A DNA stretch of 5,252 nt from Pseudomonadota bacterium (lineage in GTDB: Bacteria; Pseudomonadota; Alphaproteobacteria; Sphingomonadales; Sphingomonadaceae), in contig JAEVYW010000255.1 in assembly GCA_023392555.1 (NCBI GenBank), forward strand, positions 1 through 5,252. The letters are read 5' to 3'. Numbering within the stretch: the stretch's first letter is position 1; every line of letters starts with the position of its first letter. Below are positions 1 through 5,252 of the stretch, piece after piece. The position numbers were made by a program, and so were the translations under genes. The notes under the pieces were generated by a model. It saw only the letters and a list, made by a program, of their open reading frames with translations, had not been told where the DNA came from and ran no database searches.

Positions 1-2042
1 TTGCGCTCGGCTTCTCGATCAACTCGCTGTCGCTATTCGCGCTGGTGCTCGCCGTCGGCATCGTGGTCGACGACGCGATCGTCGTTGTGGAAGCGGTCGA
101 GAAGCATATGCGCGAAGGCTTGTCTCCGCGCGAAGCCGCGCACCGCACGATGCAGGAGATTTCCGGAGCGCTGATTGCCATCGGCCTGGTGCTCGTCGCC
201 GTGTTCGTTCCGGCGGCCCTGATCTCGGGCATCCCCGGCATCTTCTACCGGCAGTTCGCCGTCACGATTGCAGCCGCCGCAGCGATCTCGACAGTGATCT
301 CGCTGACGCTTTCGCCGGCGCTCGCAGCGCTTCTGCTGAAACCGCACAATCCGAATGCGGCTCATGACGACGGCCGCCGTTGGATGCGCCCGGTGCGCGT
401 GGCCGGTGCCAAGTTCAACCAGGGCTTCGACTGGCTGTCCGACCGCTATGGCAAGACGACGGTCAAGCTGGTGCACCGCTCGACGCTGATGCTGCTCATT
501 TACGGTGGCCTTCTGGGGCTGACCGTGTGGCGCCTCGATGCGACGCCGACCGGCTTCATTCCCGACCAGGACCAGGGCTTCCTGATCGGCGTGATCCAGT
601 TGCCGCCGGGCGCGTCGCTGGAACGCACCGAGGCCGCCGTCGAGCGCATCCGGAACGTCGTGTCGCAGAACCCGAAGATCCTCGAGACAGCCTCCTTCGC
701 GGGCCTCGACGGGTCGACCTTCAGCCCCGCGTCGAACAGCGGCATCATGTTCCTTCGCCTCGCGCCCCATGAAGAGCGTAAGGGCAAGGGCGAGTCCGCC
801 GCCGACCTCGCAGGCGCGATCACCGGCGCGGTCGCCGGAGCCGAGGACGGCGCGCAGGTATTCTTCCTGTCGCCGCCACCAGTCCCCGGGCTCGGCAACG
901 GCAGCGGCTTTTCGATGATGCTGCAGGACCGCAGCAACGCCGGTTACCAGGCGCTTCAGGGCGCGACTTTCGCGATGATGGGCGCGGCAAGCCAGAACCC
1001 GAACGTCAGCCAGGTTTTCTCGCTGTTCAACACGGGATCACCGCGCATCGAGGCCGACGTCGATCGCGACCGCGCTCAGCTCGTCGGGGTGCAGCCAGCG
1101 CAGGTCTATGACGCGCTCGCTACCTATCTCGGTTCGACCTACGTCAACGACTTCAACATGCTCGGCCGCACCTTCCGCGTCACCGCGCAGGCCGAAGCGC
1201 AGGCGCGCGACGATCTCGCAGACGTGGGCCGGCTCCAGGTGCGCTCGGCAACGGGCCAGATGGTGCCGCTCTCGTCCATTGCGACGTTCCGATACGGCAG
1301 CGGCCCAGTGCAGGTGACGCGCTACAACAACTACCCGGCGGCCGAACTTCAGGGACAGACCCCGCCGGGCATCGCATCCGGCAGCTCGCTCAAAGCGATG
1401 GAAGACATCGCTGCCAATGCGCTTCCGCCTGGGTTCGGCTACGAATGGACCGGCCTCGCATACCAGCAACAGGCGGCGGGCAATACGGCGCCGCTGGTGT
1501 TCGCGGTCGCGGTGCTGTGCGTCTTCATGGTGCTCGCGGCTCAGTATGAATCGCTGACCCTGCCACTGGCCGTCATCCTGATTGTGCCGATGTGCGTGCT
1601 CGCGGCGATGACGGGCATCAACCTTCGCGGGCTCGACAACAACATCCTAACGCAGATCGGCCTGATCGTTCTGATCGCGCTGGCGGCGAAGAACGCGATC
1701 CTGATCGTGGAGTTTGCCCGGCAGGCTGAAGACGATCTCGGCATGGACCGGTTCAACGCGGCGGTGCACGCCGCCAAGTCGCGTCTTCGTCCGATCCTGA
1801 TGACCAGCTTCGCCTTCATCTTCGGCGTGATCCCGCTTGCGATCGCGGTGGGACCCGGGGCGGAAATGCGCCAGGCGATGGGCACTGCAGTCGCGTTCGG
1901 AATGATCGGGGTGACCGTTTTCGGCCTGATCTTCACGCCGGTCTTTTACGTCGTCTGCCGCGGCCTCGACCGCTTCATGCCCAAGGCGATGCAGCACAGC
2001 ACGCTGCATGCGCAGCACGTCCATCCGGAGCCCGCAGAATGA
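1..2042 (+). CDS. RND (HAE1) multidrug efflux pump, inner-membrane subunit, MexF/OqxB-like; 5' end missing
   Basis: This is the proton-driven inner-membrane transporter of a tripartite drug exporter. The reading frame is open from the left edge (first full codon at base 3), giving 679 visible residues. By comparison with AcrB (about 1,050 residues) roughly 385 N-terminal residues are missing. Visible residues 14-28 (LVLAVGIVVDDAIVV) are transmembrane helix 4 with the paired aspartates (bases 69-74) that relay protons in this family. Residues 182-196 carry the porter-domain hallmark PTGFIPDQDQG. SPPPVPGLG (about 285-300) and the docking-region motif LGSTYVNDFNMLGR (about 376-389) favour the MexF/OqxB branch over AcrB itself. 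AAQYES and AAKNAILIVEF contain the helix 10 lysine (codon 1689-1691, equivalent to AcrB K940). The tail ends in a short His-rich segment. The stop overlaps the next start as ATGA, so the two are co-transcribed and probably translationally coupled. Family assignment is secure; the substrate cannot be read from sequence. Confidence 0.97.
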   Translation, partial: ALGFSINSLSLFALVLAVGIVVDDAIVVVEAVEKHMREGLSPREAAHRTMQEISGALIAIGLVLVAVFVPAALISGIPGIFYRQFAVTIAAAAAISTVISLTLSPALAALLLKPHNPNAAHDDGRRWMRPVRVAGAKFNQGFDWLSDRYGKTTVKLVHRSTLMLLIYGGLLGLTVWRLDATPTGFIPDQDQGFLIGVIQLPPGASLERTEAAVERIRNVVSQNPKILETASFAGLDGSTFSPASNSGIMFLRLAPHEERKGKGESAADLAGAITGAVAGAEDGAQVFFLSPPPVPGLGNGSGFSMMLQDRSNAGYQALQGATFAMMGAASQNPNVSQVFSLFNTGSPRIEADVDRDRAQLVGVQPAQVYDALATYLGSTYVNDFNMLGRTFRVTAQAEAQARDDLADVGRLQVRSATGQMVPLSSIATFRYGSGPVQVTRYNNYPAAELQGQTPPGIASGSSLKAMEDIAANALPPGFGYEWTGLAYQQQAAGNTAPLVFAVAVLCVFMVLAAQYESLTLPLAVILIVPMCVLAAMTGINLRGLDNNILTQIGLIVLIALAAKNAILIVEFARQAEDDLGMDRFNAAVHAAKSRLRPILMTSFAFIFGVIPLAIAVGPGAEMRQAMGTAVAFGMIGVTVFGLIFTPVFYVVCRGLDRFMPKAMQHSTLHAQHVHPEPAE
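2027..2030 (+). promoter_or_regulatory. Ribosome binding site of the NodT-type gene, inside the pump gene
   Basis: GGAG lies eight bases before the ATG at 2039 and within the last codons of the pump gene. It supports the ATGA-overlap start for the lipoprotein gene, as does the lipoprotein signal that begins right at that start. Confidence 0.7.
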
Positions 2043-3412
2043 AGCGCGTCGCCGTCATCCTGAGCAGCGTGGCGCTTGCAGCCTGCACCGCGGTCGGGCC
2101 TAACTATCGCTCGCCGGCGCCGACTGCGCCGTCGCAGGCGCCGTTCGTCAGCGCTCAGTCGCCGGCCTTCACGCAGAACCAGCCGCCGGGCCGCTGGTGG
2201 AGCCTGTTCGGCGATCCCGTGCTCGATCGACTGGTCGAGCAGGCGCTGACCGCCAACACCGACCTGCGCGTCGCCGCGGCGAACCTTGCGAGGGCGCGGG
2301 CAGTCCTTCGCGAAACGCGCGCCGGACGACTGCCGACGACCGGTGTGTCCGCAAGCGCCTCCTACGCGAAACAGCCCGGCTTACCCGCGGACACGATCTA
2401 CGACGCAGGCCTCGACGCAAGCTACCAGGTCGATCTGTTCGGCGGCATCAGCCGCGCGATCGAGGCCGGCCGGGCAGACGTCGGCGCGGTCCAGGCAGCG
2501 TTCGACAATACGCGGATCAGTGTCGCGGCCGAGACGACCCGAGCTTATGCCGATGCGTGCAGCGCGGGCCAGCAGCTCGCCGTCGCCCGCGAGAGCCTGC
2601 GACTTCAGGAAGAGACGTTCGCCCTCACCCGCCGCCAGTTCGAAGGCGGACGGGGCACCGCGCTGGAGACCGGCCAGGCGGGAGCGCAGCTGGAGCAGGT
2701 CCGGGCCGCACTGCCAACGCTCGAGGCCGAGCGTCGCGCCGCGCTGTTCCGGCTTGCGGTCCTCACGGGACGCCCGCCCGCCGACTTCCCGCGCGAAGTC
2801 GCAGACTGTTCTCGCCCGCCCTCATTGAACGGCCCGATTCCTGTCGGTGACGGAGCCGCGCTGCTCGCGCGCCGTCCTGACATCCGTCGCGCCGAACGTG
2901 AGCTCGCCGCCGCTACTGCCCGCGTGGGCGTCGCGACCGCAGATCTCTATCCCAAGGTCAGCCTGGGCGGGTCGGCGGGGCTGACCTCGAACTCGATCGG
3001 CATTTCAAAGGACGCGTTTCGCTTCAGCCTCGGGCCGTTGATCAACTGGAGCTTCCCAAACCTCGTCGTCGCCCGCGCCCGCGTCGCTCAGGCGCAGGCC
3101 TCCGCACAGGGCGCTCTCGCCAGCTTCGACGGCGTGTGGCTCGGCGCGCTCCGCGAAACCGAGACTGCGCTCACCCGATACACTGCCGATCTCGACCGCC
3201 GCGAAGCCCTGCGCCGCGCACGGGCTCAAGCCGCCGATGCAGCGCGCATTGCCAGGCTGCGTTATCAGGCCGGCCGCGAATCCTTCCAGATCGTGCTCGA
3301 CAACGAACGTTCGCTCTCCAGCATCGAGGCGGAGCTTGCGCGGGCCGACGCTCAGCTTTCGGACGATCTGATCTCGTTGTTCCTCGCGCTTGGCGGGGGC
3401 TGGCAGGCGTAG
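2039..3412 (+). CDS. NodT-family outer-membrane efflux lipoprotein (TolC-like channel)
   Basis: This 457-residue protein is the outer-membrane exit duct of the efflux complex, a typical length for NodT/OprM-type factors. The N-terminus is a lipoprotein signal: basic MKR, a short hydrophobic stretch and lipobox LAAC with the lipidated cysteine at residue 16, followed by TAVGPNY, which is near-universal after the cysteine in this family. RWWSLFGDP (52-60) opens the first OEP repeat. YQVDLFGG (about 129-136) and the long Ala/Arg/Glu-rich helices (140-245) form the first half of the periplasmic barrel. RRPDIR (278-283), ATADLYPKVSLGG (299-311) and LINWSFP (334-340) open the second repeat, and a second helical block runs to the C-terminus. 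The ATG overlaps the stop of the pump gene (ATGA), with GGAG eight bases upstream. It therefore belongs to the pump operon and should trimerise to dock the adaptor-pump assembly. Confidence 0.96.
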   Translation: MKRVAVILSSVALAACTAVGPNYRSPAPTAPSQAPFVSAQSPAFTQNQPPGRWWSLFGDPVLDRLVEQALTANTDLRVAAANLARARAVLRETRAGRLPTTGVSASASYAKQPGLPADTIYDAGLDASYQVDLFGGISRAIEAGRADVGAVQAAFDNTRISVAAETTRAYADACSAGQQLAVARESLRLQEETFALTRRQFEGGRGTALETGQAGAQLEQVRAALPTLEAERRAALFRLAVLTGRPPADFPREVADCSRPPSLNGPIPVGDGAALLARRPDIRRAERELAAATARVGVATADLYPKVSLGGSAGLTSNSIGISKDAFRFSLGPLINWSFPNLVVARARVAQAQASAQGALASFDGVWLGALRETETALTRYTADLDRREALRRARAQAADAARIARLRYQAGRESFQIVLDNERSLSSIEAELARADAQLSDDLISLFLALGGGWQA

Positions 3413-3416
3413 GCGC

Positions 3417-4160
3417 TCAGGTCAGGCCGCCGGTCCGAAGCTGAAGATAGTCTGGTTCGAATTCCGCCAGGGCAACGAGGCGGCCCCAATCCTCCACGCC
3501 GACGCGCGGGCGCTTGAAGGTGAGGCCTGCATCCTTCCGAAGAAGCTGCAGCGTCCGGTTCACATGCACCGCCGTTATGCCCACCGCGTCGGCAAGCTGC
3601 TCCTGGGTCATGGGCAGGTCGAAGTCCGTCCGGGTGCCCAGCTTCGCCGCCTCGGATCGAAGGCCCACTTCGCAGATGAGATGAGCGACGCGCGCAGTCG
3701 CATTCTAGCGTCCCAGATTTCCGACGGTTAGCGCAAGGATGGCCGACTGCGCCATCCCCTCCCGCCAAAATGCGATGGCGAGTTTTGGGTAACGGCATGC
3801 TGCGTCCCACAGATCCTTGTGGGGCACCAGGATGATCGCGACGTCGGTCAGTGCGCTGATCGCCCAGCTTGCCTTGGGCTGCACCACCGAATGAAGGTCA
3901 CACATCTCGCCGGCAAGATGGATCGATGTTGTCTGCCGATGACCGCTGCGCATCTGCTCGAAGCGAGCGACCAACCCGCTCACGATCAGGCATGCGTGAG
4001 CGACGGTCTGACCAGGTGAGACGATGTCGGCCCGATTGCGGACCCGTGCCGGCCGGCCCGGCAGATCGAGGATGACCTTCTGCTCCACCGGCGAAAGACG
4101 CGAATGGAGCAACAGCATGTCGAGGAACGATTGTAACGCGCTCTGAGTGGTGGAGCTCAA
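3417..4160 (-). pseudogene. Crp/Fnr-family transcription regulator interrupted by an in-frame TAG
   Basis: The same frame runs from a TTG at 4160 to a TGA at 3417 (247 codons, normal for the family), broken only by TAG at 3707-3705 (codon 152). Residues 1-151 are the cyclic-nucleotide-binding-type sensor: SRLSPVEQKVILDLPG at the front, a beta-roll with HLAGEMCDL, and the dimer helix through LTVGNLGR. After the stop the frame continues without a gap as NATARVAHLICEVGLR, the usual start of the C-terminal domain. A winged helix-turn-helix of HTH_Crp type follows (about 184-210, MTQEQLADAVGITAVHVNRTL), then DWGRLVALAEF. The Arg-Ser pair that binds cAMP phosphate in E. coli CRP is not evident, nor is an FNR-type cysteine cluster, so the signal is unknown. 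The truncated product would lack its DNA-binding domain. A GTG restart at 3668 has no visible ribosome site. A CAG-to-TAG change is the simplest origin; sequencing error or readthrough remain possible. No ATG exists between the start and the upstream in-frame TAA at 4193-4191; an internal ATG at 4118 would remove 14 residues. Confidence 0.82.
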
Positions 4161-4166
4161 GTCAGA

Positions 4167-4185
4167 CGCCCTTTCTTGAAGGGCG
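4167..4185 (-). promoter_or_regulatory. Hairpin in the leader of the Crp/Fnr-like gene, covering its ribosome binding site
   Basis: CGCCCTT (4167-4173) and AAGGGCG (4179-4185) are perfect 7-bp inverted arms around a 5-base loop. Read on the minus strand, the second arm overlaps the Shine-Dalgarno-like AAAGGG (4174-4169), which sits eight bases before the TTG start. This site is what makes the TTG at 4160 the preferred start. If the leader RNA folds, it would hide the ribosome site and lower translation. It could instead be a DNA operator. The repeat is seen directly; the role is inferred. Confidence 0.4.
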
Positions 4186-4189
4186 CCTT

Positions 4190-4218
4190 CTTAAATGACG
4201 ATACGAAACGCGTCTTAA
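4190..4218 (-). promoter_or_regulatory. Weak candidate promoter for the Crp/Fnr-like gene
   Basis: On the minus strand, TTAAGA (4218-4213) and TTTAAG (4195-4190) are separated by 17 bp and each matches the sigma-70 consensus at four of six positions. The -35 element would lie inside one arm of the TTAAC-N4-GTTAA palindrome, so a protein bound there would block it. Start of transcription would fall near 4183, leaving a leader of about 20 bases. Both boxes are imperfect and alphaproteobacterial promoters are degenerate, so this is tentative. Confidence 0.25.
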
Positions 4219-4230
4219 CCCAAGTTAAGA
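4213..4230. promoter_or_regulatory. Candidate Crp/Fnr-type operator (TTAAC-N4-GTTAA palindrome)
   Basis: TCTTAAC-CCAA-GTTAAGA is a perfect 7-bp inverted repeat with a 4-base spacer. Its core TTAAC-N4-GTTAA has the 5-N4-5 layout of FNR, FixK and ANR operators (TTGAT-N4-ATCAA) but with different half-sites. It lies 53 bp upstream of the start of the Crp/Fnr-like gene and 12 bp past the stop of the 126-aa gene. That fits an autoregulatory operator or a site for a sister regulator. Without a run of T after the stem it is a poor terminator, though that reading is not excluded. Confidence 0.45.
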
Positions 4231-4241
4231 GCGCTTGACCA

Positions 4242-4622
4242 TTACGCCGGGAGCTTCTGCGACGTGCCCAGGGCGGAATTGATGCGCCCCGCAAGCAGTT
4301 CGTACTGGTCCGGCGAGAATCCTGCCGAGATGAACTCCGCAATGTCCTCGCTCGGAACGGTGAAGCCGTAGTGCCAGGTGAGCACGGCCATGCGGCGCAG
4401 CGCCTCGAGTTGGGGATTGGCGAGCGACGGATTGCCGCGGCCGGCAAGCCAGTTCCAGAAGCGGCGCAGGCGGCCGGTGCCGCGGATCGTCCACAGGCGA
4501 TCGATGCGGGCGAGCCGGATCACGGACCATTCCAGCGGTGAGAAATCGGCCGGCTTCGGGGAAGGGATCGGCAGGACGACCGGCTGCGCGTTCTGCGTTT
4601 CGATTTTCGCCAGATAGGCCAT
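4242..4622 (-). CDS. Small conserved-type protein of unknown function (126 aa)
   Basis: I do not recognise a named family. The ATG at 4622 has AGGGAG six bases upstream, a good ribosome site, and the stop is TAA. There is no signal peptide, and the protein looks soluble and cytoplasmic. Residues 1-26 are Pro-rich and probably flexible. FSPLEWSVIRLARIDRLW (27-44) looks like an amphipathic helix, followed by a basic Arg/Trp-rich stretch (47-62, including RLRRFWNWLAGR). The C-terminal part LEALRRMAVLTWHYGFTVP (72-90) and SEDIAEFISAGFSPDQYELL (91-110) is helical and has the compact hydrophobic pattern of a real fold. I recall similar small proteins as hypotheticals in sphingomonads, but that is memory and not a search result. 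It lies between the TetR gene and the Crp/Fnr-like gene on the same strand. It ends 81 bp before the latter, so it may be co-transcribed with it. Coding status is likely; function is unknown. Confidence 0.78.
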   Translation of the reverse strand: MAYLAKIETQNAQPVVLPIPSPKPADFSPLEWSVIRLARIDRLWTIRGTGRLRRFWNWLAGRGNPSLANPQLEALRRMAVLTWHYGFTVPSEDIAEFISAGFSPDQYELLAGRINSALGTSQKLPA

Positions 4623-4799
4623 GGTCTGCTCCCTTTCCTTTTCCCGAGAACGCCAACGACTTGCCGAAACATGTTCGGCGCGAGCGTTTCTCCGGACGCG
4701 AGAGATCCGTCGGCGAAGCGCATAGCTTCAGTCCGGTCTACTCTCAGTTCGTTACGAAATACTGTTTGAAAGCAGCGCCAAGAACAGGGCGCCAATTTC
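4623..4799 (-). other. Probable long leader upstream of the 126-aa gene
   Basis: No convincing gene is present. If transcription starts from the candidate promoter at 4810-4836, the leader would be about 180 bases. It contains a 6-bp hairpin GCCGAA-N5-TTCGGC (4663-4679), a 7-base direct repeat GCGCCAA at 4775-4781 and 4789-4795 (14-bp period), and a purine-rich ribosome site next to the ATG at 4622. No riboswitch class is recognisable. Confidence 0.35.
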
Positions 4800-4815
4800 T
4801 GTACCGGTCAGTATA
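4800..4815. promoter_or_regulatory. TetR-type operator candidate, copy 1 (overlaps -10)
   Basis: TGTACCGGTCAGTATA, read on the plus strand, matches copy 2 read on the minus strand at 13 of 16 positions. The 12-bp core TACCG-GT-CAGTA is an inverted repeat with one mismatched pair; the ideal form would be TACCG-N2-CGGTA. Size and symmetry suit a TetR-family dimer. It overlaps the candidate -10 box of the minus-strand promoter, so binding should repress. The TetR-family gene ending at 4870 is the natural candidate ligand-responsive binder; this is inference. Confidence 0.5.
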
Positions 4816-4836
4816 AAGCCGGTTCCGGCTCGTCAA
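4810..4836 (-). promoter_or_regulatory. Candidate promoter for the 126-aa gene (and perhaps the Crp/Fnr-like gene)
   Basis: Minus-strand TTGACG (4836-4831) and TATACT (4815-4810) each match the sigma-70 consensus at five of six positions. The spacer is 15 bp, shorter than the usual 16-18, so activity may be weak or helped by a regulator. The spacer contains the inverted repeat AGCCGG-N2-CCGGCT (4817-4830). The -10 box overlaps operator candidate copy 1, and copy 2 lies just upstream of the -35 box. Confidence 0.4.
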
Positions 4837-4845
4837 GCAGAATTC

Positions 4846-4861
4846 TATACCGACCGATAAA
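4846..4861. promoter_or_regulatory. TetR-type operator candidate, copy 2 (upstream of -35)
   Basis: TATACCGACCGATAAA on the plus strand is TTTATCGGTCGGTATA on the minus strand, the inverted partner of copy 1. Its 12-bp core has one mismatched pair relative to TACCG-N2-CGGTA, at a different position from the mismatch in copy 1. The two core centres are 46 bp apart. The site begins nine bases downstream of the TetR-family stop codon and ten bases upstream of the candidate -35 box. Confidence 0.5.
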
Positions 4862-4869
4862 TAATTTGC

Positions 4870-5252
4870 TCAGGCGCTCGGCCACAGAGCGAGACCGCTC
4901 TCGACGAGGCGGTCGAGCTCTTCGCGCGTCGCGCCCTGGCTGGCCTGGACCGAGATGCCCTGGAGCATCGCGATCAGCACACGCATCAACCCTTCCGGGT
5001 CGACGCGGGATGGCAGGTCACCTTCCGCCTTGGCACGCTCGAAGCGTTCGACGAGAGCCGTCTTGGCGACCTCGCCACGTTTCACCACGTCCTCGCGGAC
5101 CGACTGCGAGTCAGGTCCGCAGGCGACCGAGGTGATCACGCCCATGCAGCCGTGCGGCTCCTCGATGCTGGTCACATTGTCGATGGTCCCGCGAAGCATG
5201 GTCTCGGCGACCTTGCGCGCGGTCGGCTGCTTCAGGGCAGCGCCAATGTAGG
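4870..5252 (-). CDS. TetR/AcrR-family transcriptional repressor, C-terminal part; 5' end outside the window
   Basis: The frame is open from the right edge to a TGA at 4872-4870, giving 126 visible residues. This is the ligand-binding and dimerisation half of a TetR-family regulator of about 190-200 residues. The missing part should hold the DNA-binding helix-turn-helix. Visible features typical of one AcrR-like subgroup are QPTARKVAETMLRG (near 8-21), PHGCMGVITSVACGP (about 35-49), ERFERAKAEGDLPSRVDPEGL and the closing helices QGISVQASQGATREELDRLV ending in ALWPSA. An internal ATG at 5199 is not the start, because family similarity continues upstream of it to the edge. These proteins usually repress a neighbouring operon or themselves and release DNA on binding a small hydrophobic ligand. 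The paired palindromic sites just beyond its 3' end and the RND operon to the left are the candidate targets in view. Confidence 0.88.
   Translation of the reverse strand, partial: YIGAALKQPTARKVAETMLRGTIDNVTSIEEPHGCMGVITSVACGPDSQSVREDVVKRGEVAKTALVERFERAKAEGDLPSRVDPEGLMRVLIAMLQGISVQASQGATREELDRLVESGLALWPSA

Noticed and set aside
45..47. GTG at 45 as the start of the pump gene
   Set aside because: The frame is open to the left edge, and the residues before it (GFSINSLSLFAL) are the conserved run into transmembrane helix 4, so this is an internal valine in a gene cut by the window.
33..770. A 245-codon open frame antisense to the pump gene
   Set aside because: The translation is low-complexity Arg/His/Asp-rich, as expected from the shadow of a GC-rich gene. 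The plus-strand frame encodes unmistakable RND motifs over the same bases.
3417..3668. Separate 83-aa HTH gene starting at GTG 3668
   Set aside because: No ribosome site lies before the GTG, and the family-like residues NATARVAHLICE just upstream show that it is an internal valine of the larger gene.
3352..3810. 152-codon minus-strand frame spanning the convergent junction
   Set aside because: It overlaps the ends of two well-supported genes in the wrong frame and has a compositionally biased translation.
3417..4160. Frameshift in the Crp/Fnr-like gene
   Set aside because: Both halves are in the same frame (3705 and 3417 agree modulo 3), and sequence on both sides of the TAG aligns with the family without a gap. 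It is a nonsense codon, not an indel.
4213..4230. Intrinsic terminator after the 126-aa gene
   Set aside because: The stem is short and AT-rich and is followed by CGCGTTTCG with no T-run. The 5-N4-5 symmetry and position fit an operator better, although a terminator role cannot be excluded.
4225..4656. 143-codon minus-strand frame over the 126-aa gene
   Set aside because: Pro/Arg/His-rich shadow translation with no family-like pattern; the alternative frame has the better ribosome site and a plausible protein fold.
4520..4795. 91-codon minus-strand frame overlapping the leader and start of the 126-aa gene
   Set aside because: It has a TTG start without a good ribosome site, an Arg/Ser-rich tail typical of an out-of-frame GC-rich reading, and it conflicts with the better-supported 126-aa frame.

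Overview
The window looks like chromosomal DNA from a GC-rich alphaproteobacterium. A sphingomonad is the likeliest source, judging by GC-rich codon use and the style of the Crp/Fnr-like, TetR and small hypothetical proteins; this is family resemblance, not a database match. It holds five protein genes in two convergent groups. No RNA gene, insertion sequence, CRISPR array or origin is visible.

Left group, plus strand (1-3412): the C-terminal two thirds of a MexF/OqxB-type RND (HAE1) drug-efflux pump, cut by the left edge, followed with an ATGA overlap by a complete NodT-type outer-membrane efflux lipoprotein. These are the inner-membrane and outer-membrane parts of a tripartite exporter. The periplasmic adaptor gene would be expected just upstream, outside the window.

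Right group, minus strand (5252 down to 3417): the C-terminal part of a TetR-family repressor cut by the right edge; a 247-bp intergenic stretch with a candidate promoter and two near-identical inverted operator-like sites; a 126-aa protein of unknown function; and a Crp/Fnr-family regulator interrupted by an in-frame TAG codon between its sensor and DNA-binding domains. The regulator gene ends 4 bp from the end of the NodT gene, tail to tail.

The left genes form an efflux operon and the right genes a regulatory block. The TetR protein is a plausible regulator of the pump, since many RND operons have a linked TetR repressor, but its visible candidate sites lie before the 126-aa gene. A 5-N4-5 palindrome (TTAAC-N4-GTTAA) lies 53 bp upstream of the Crp/Fnr-like start. 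It has the spacing of FNR/FixK-type operators and could be an autoregulatory site. The most notable items are the amber-interrupted regulator, the paired TetR-type sites and the FNR-like palindrome. I see no clearly new biological system.
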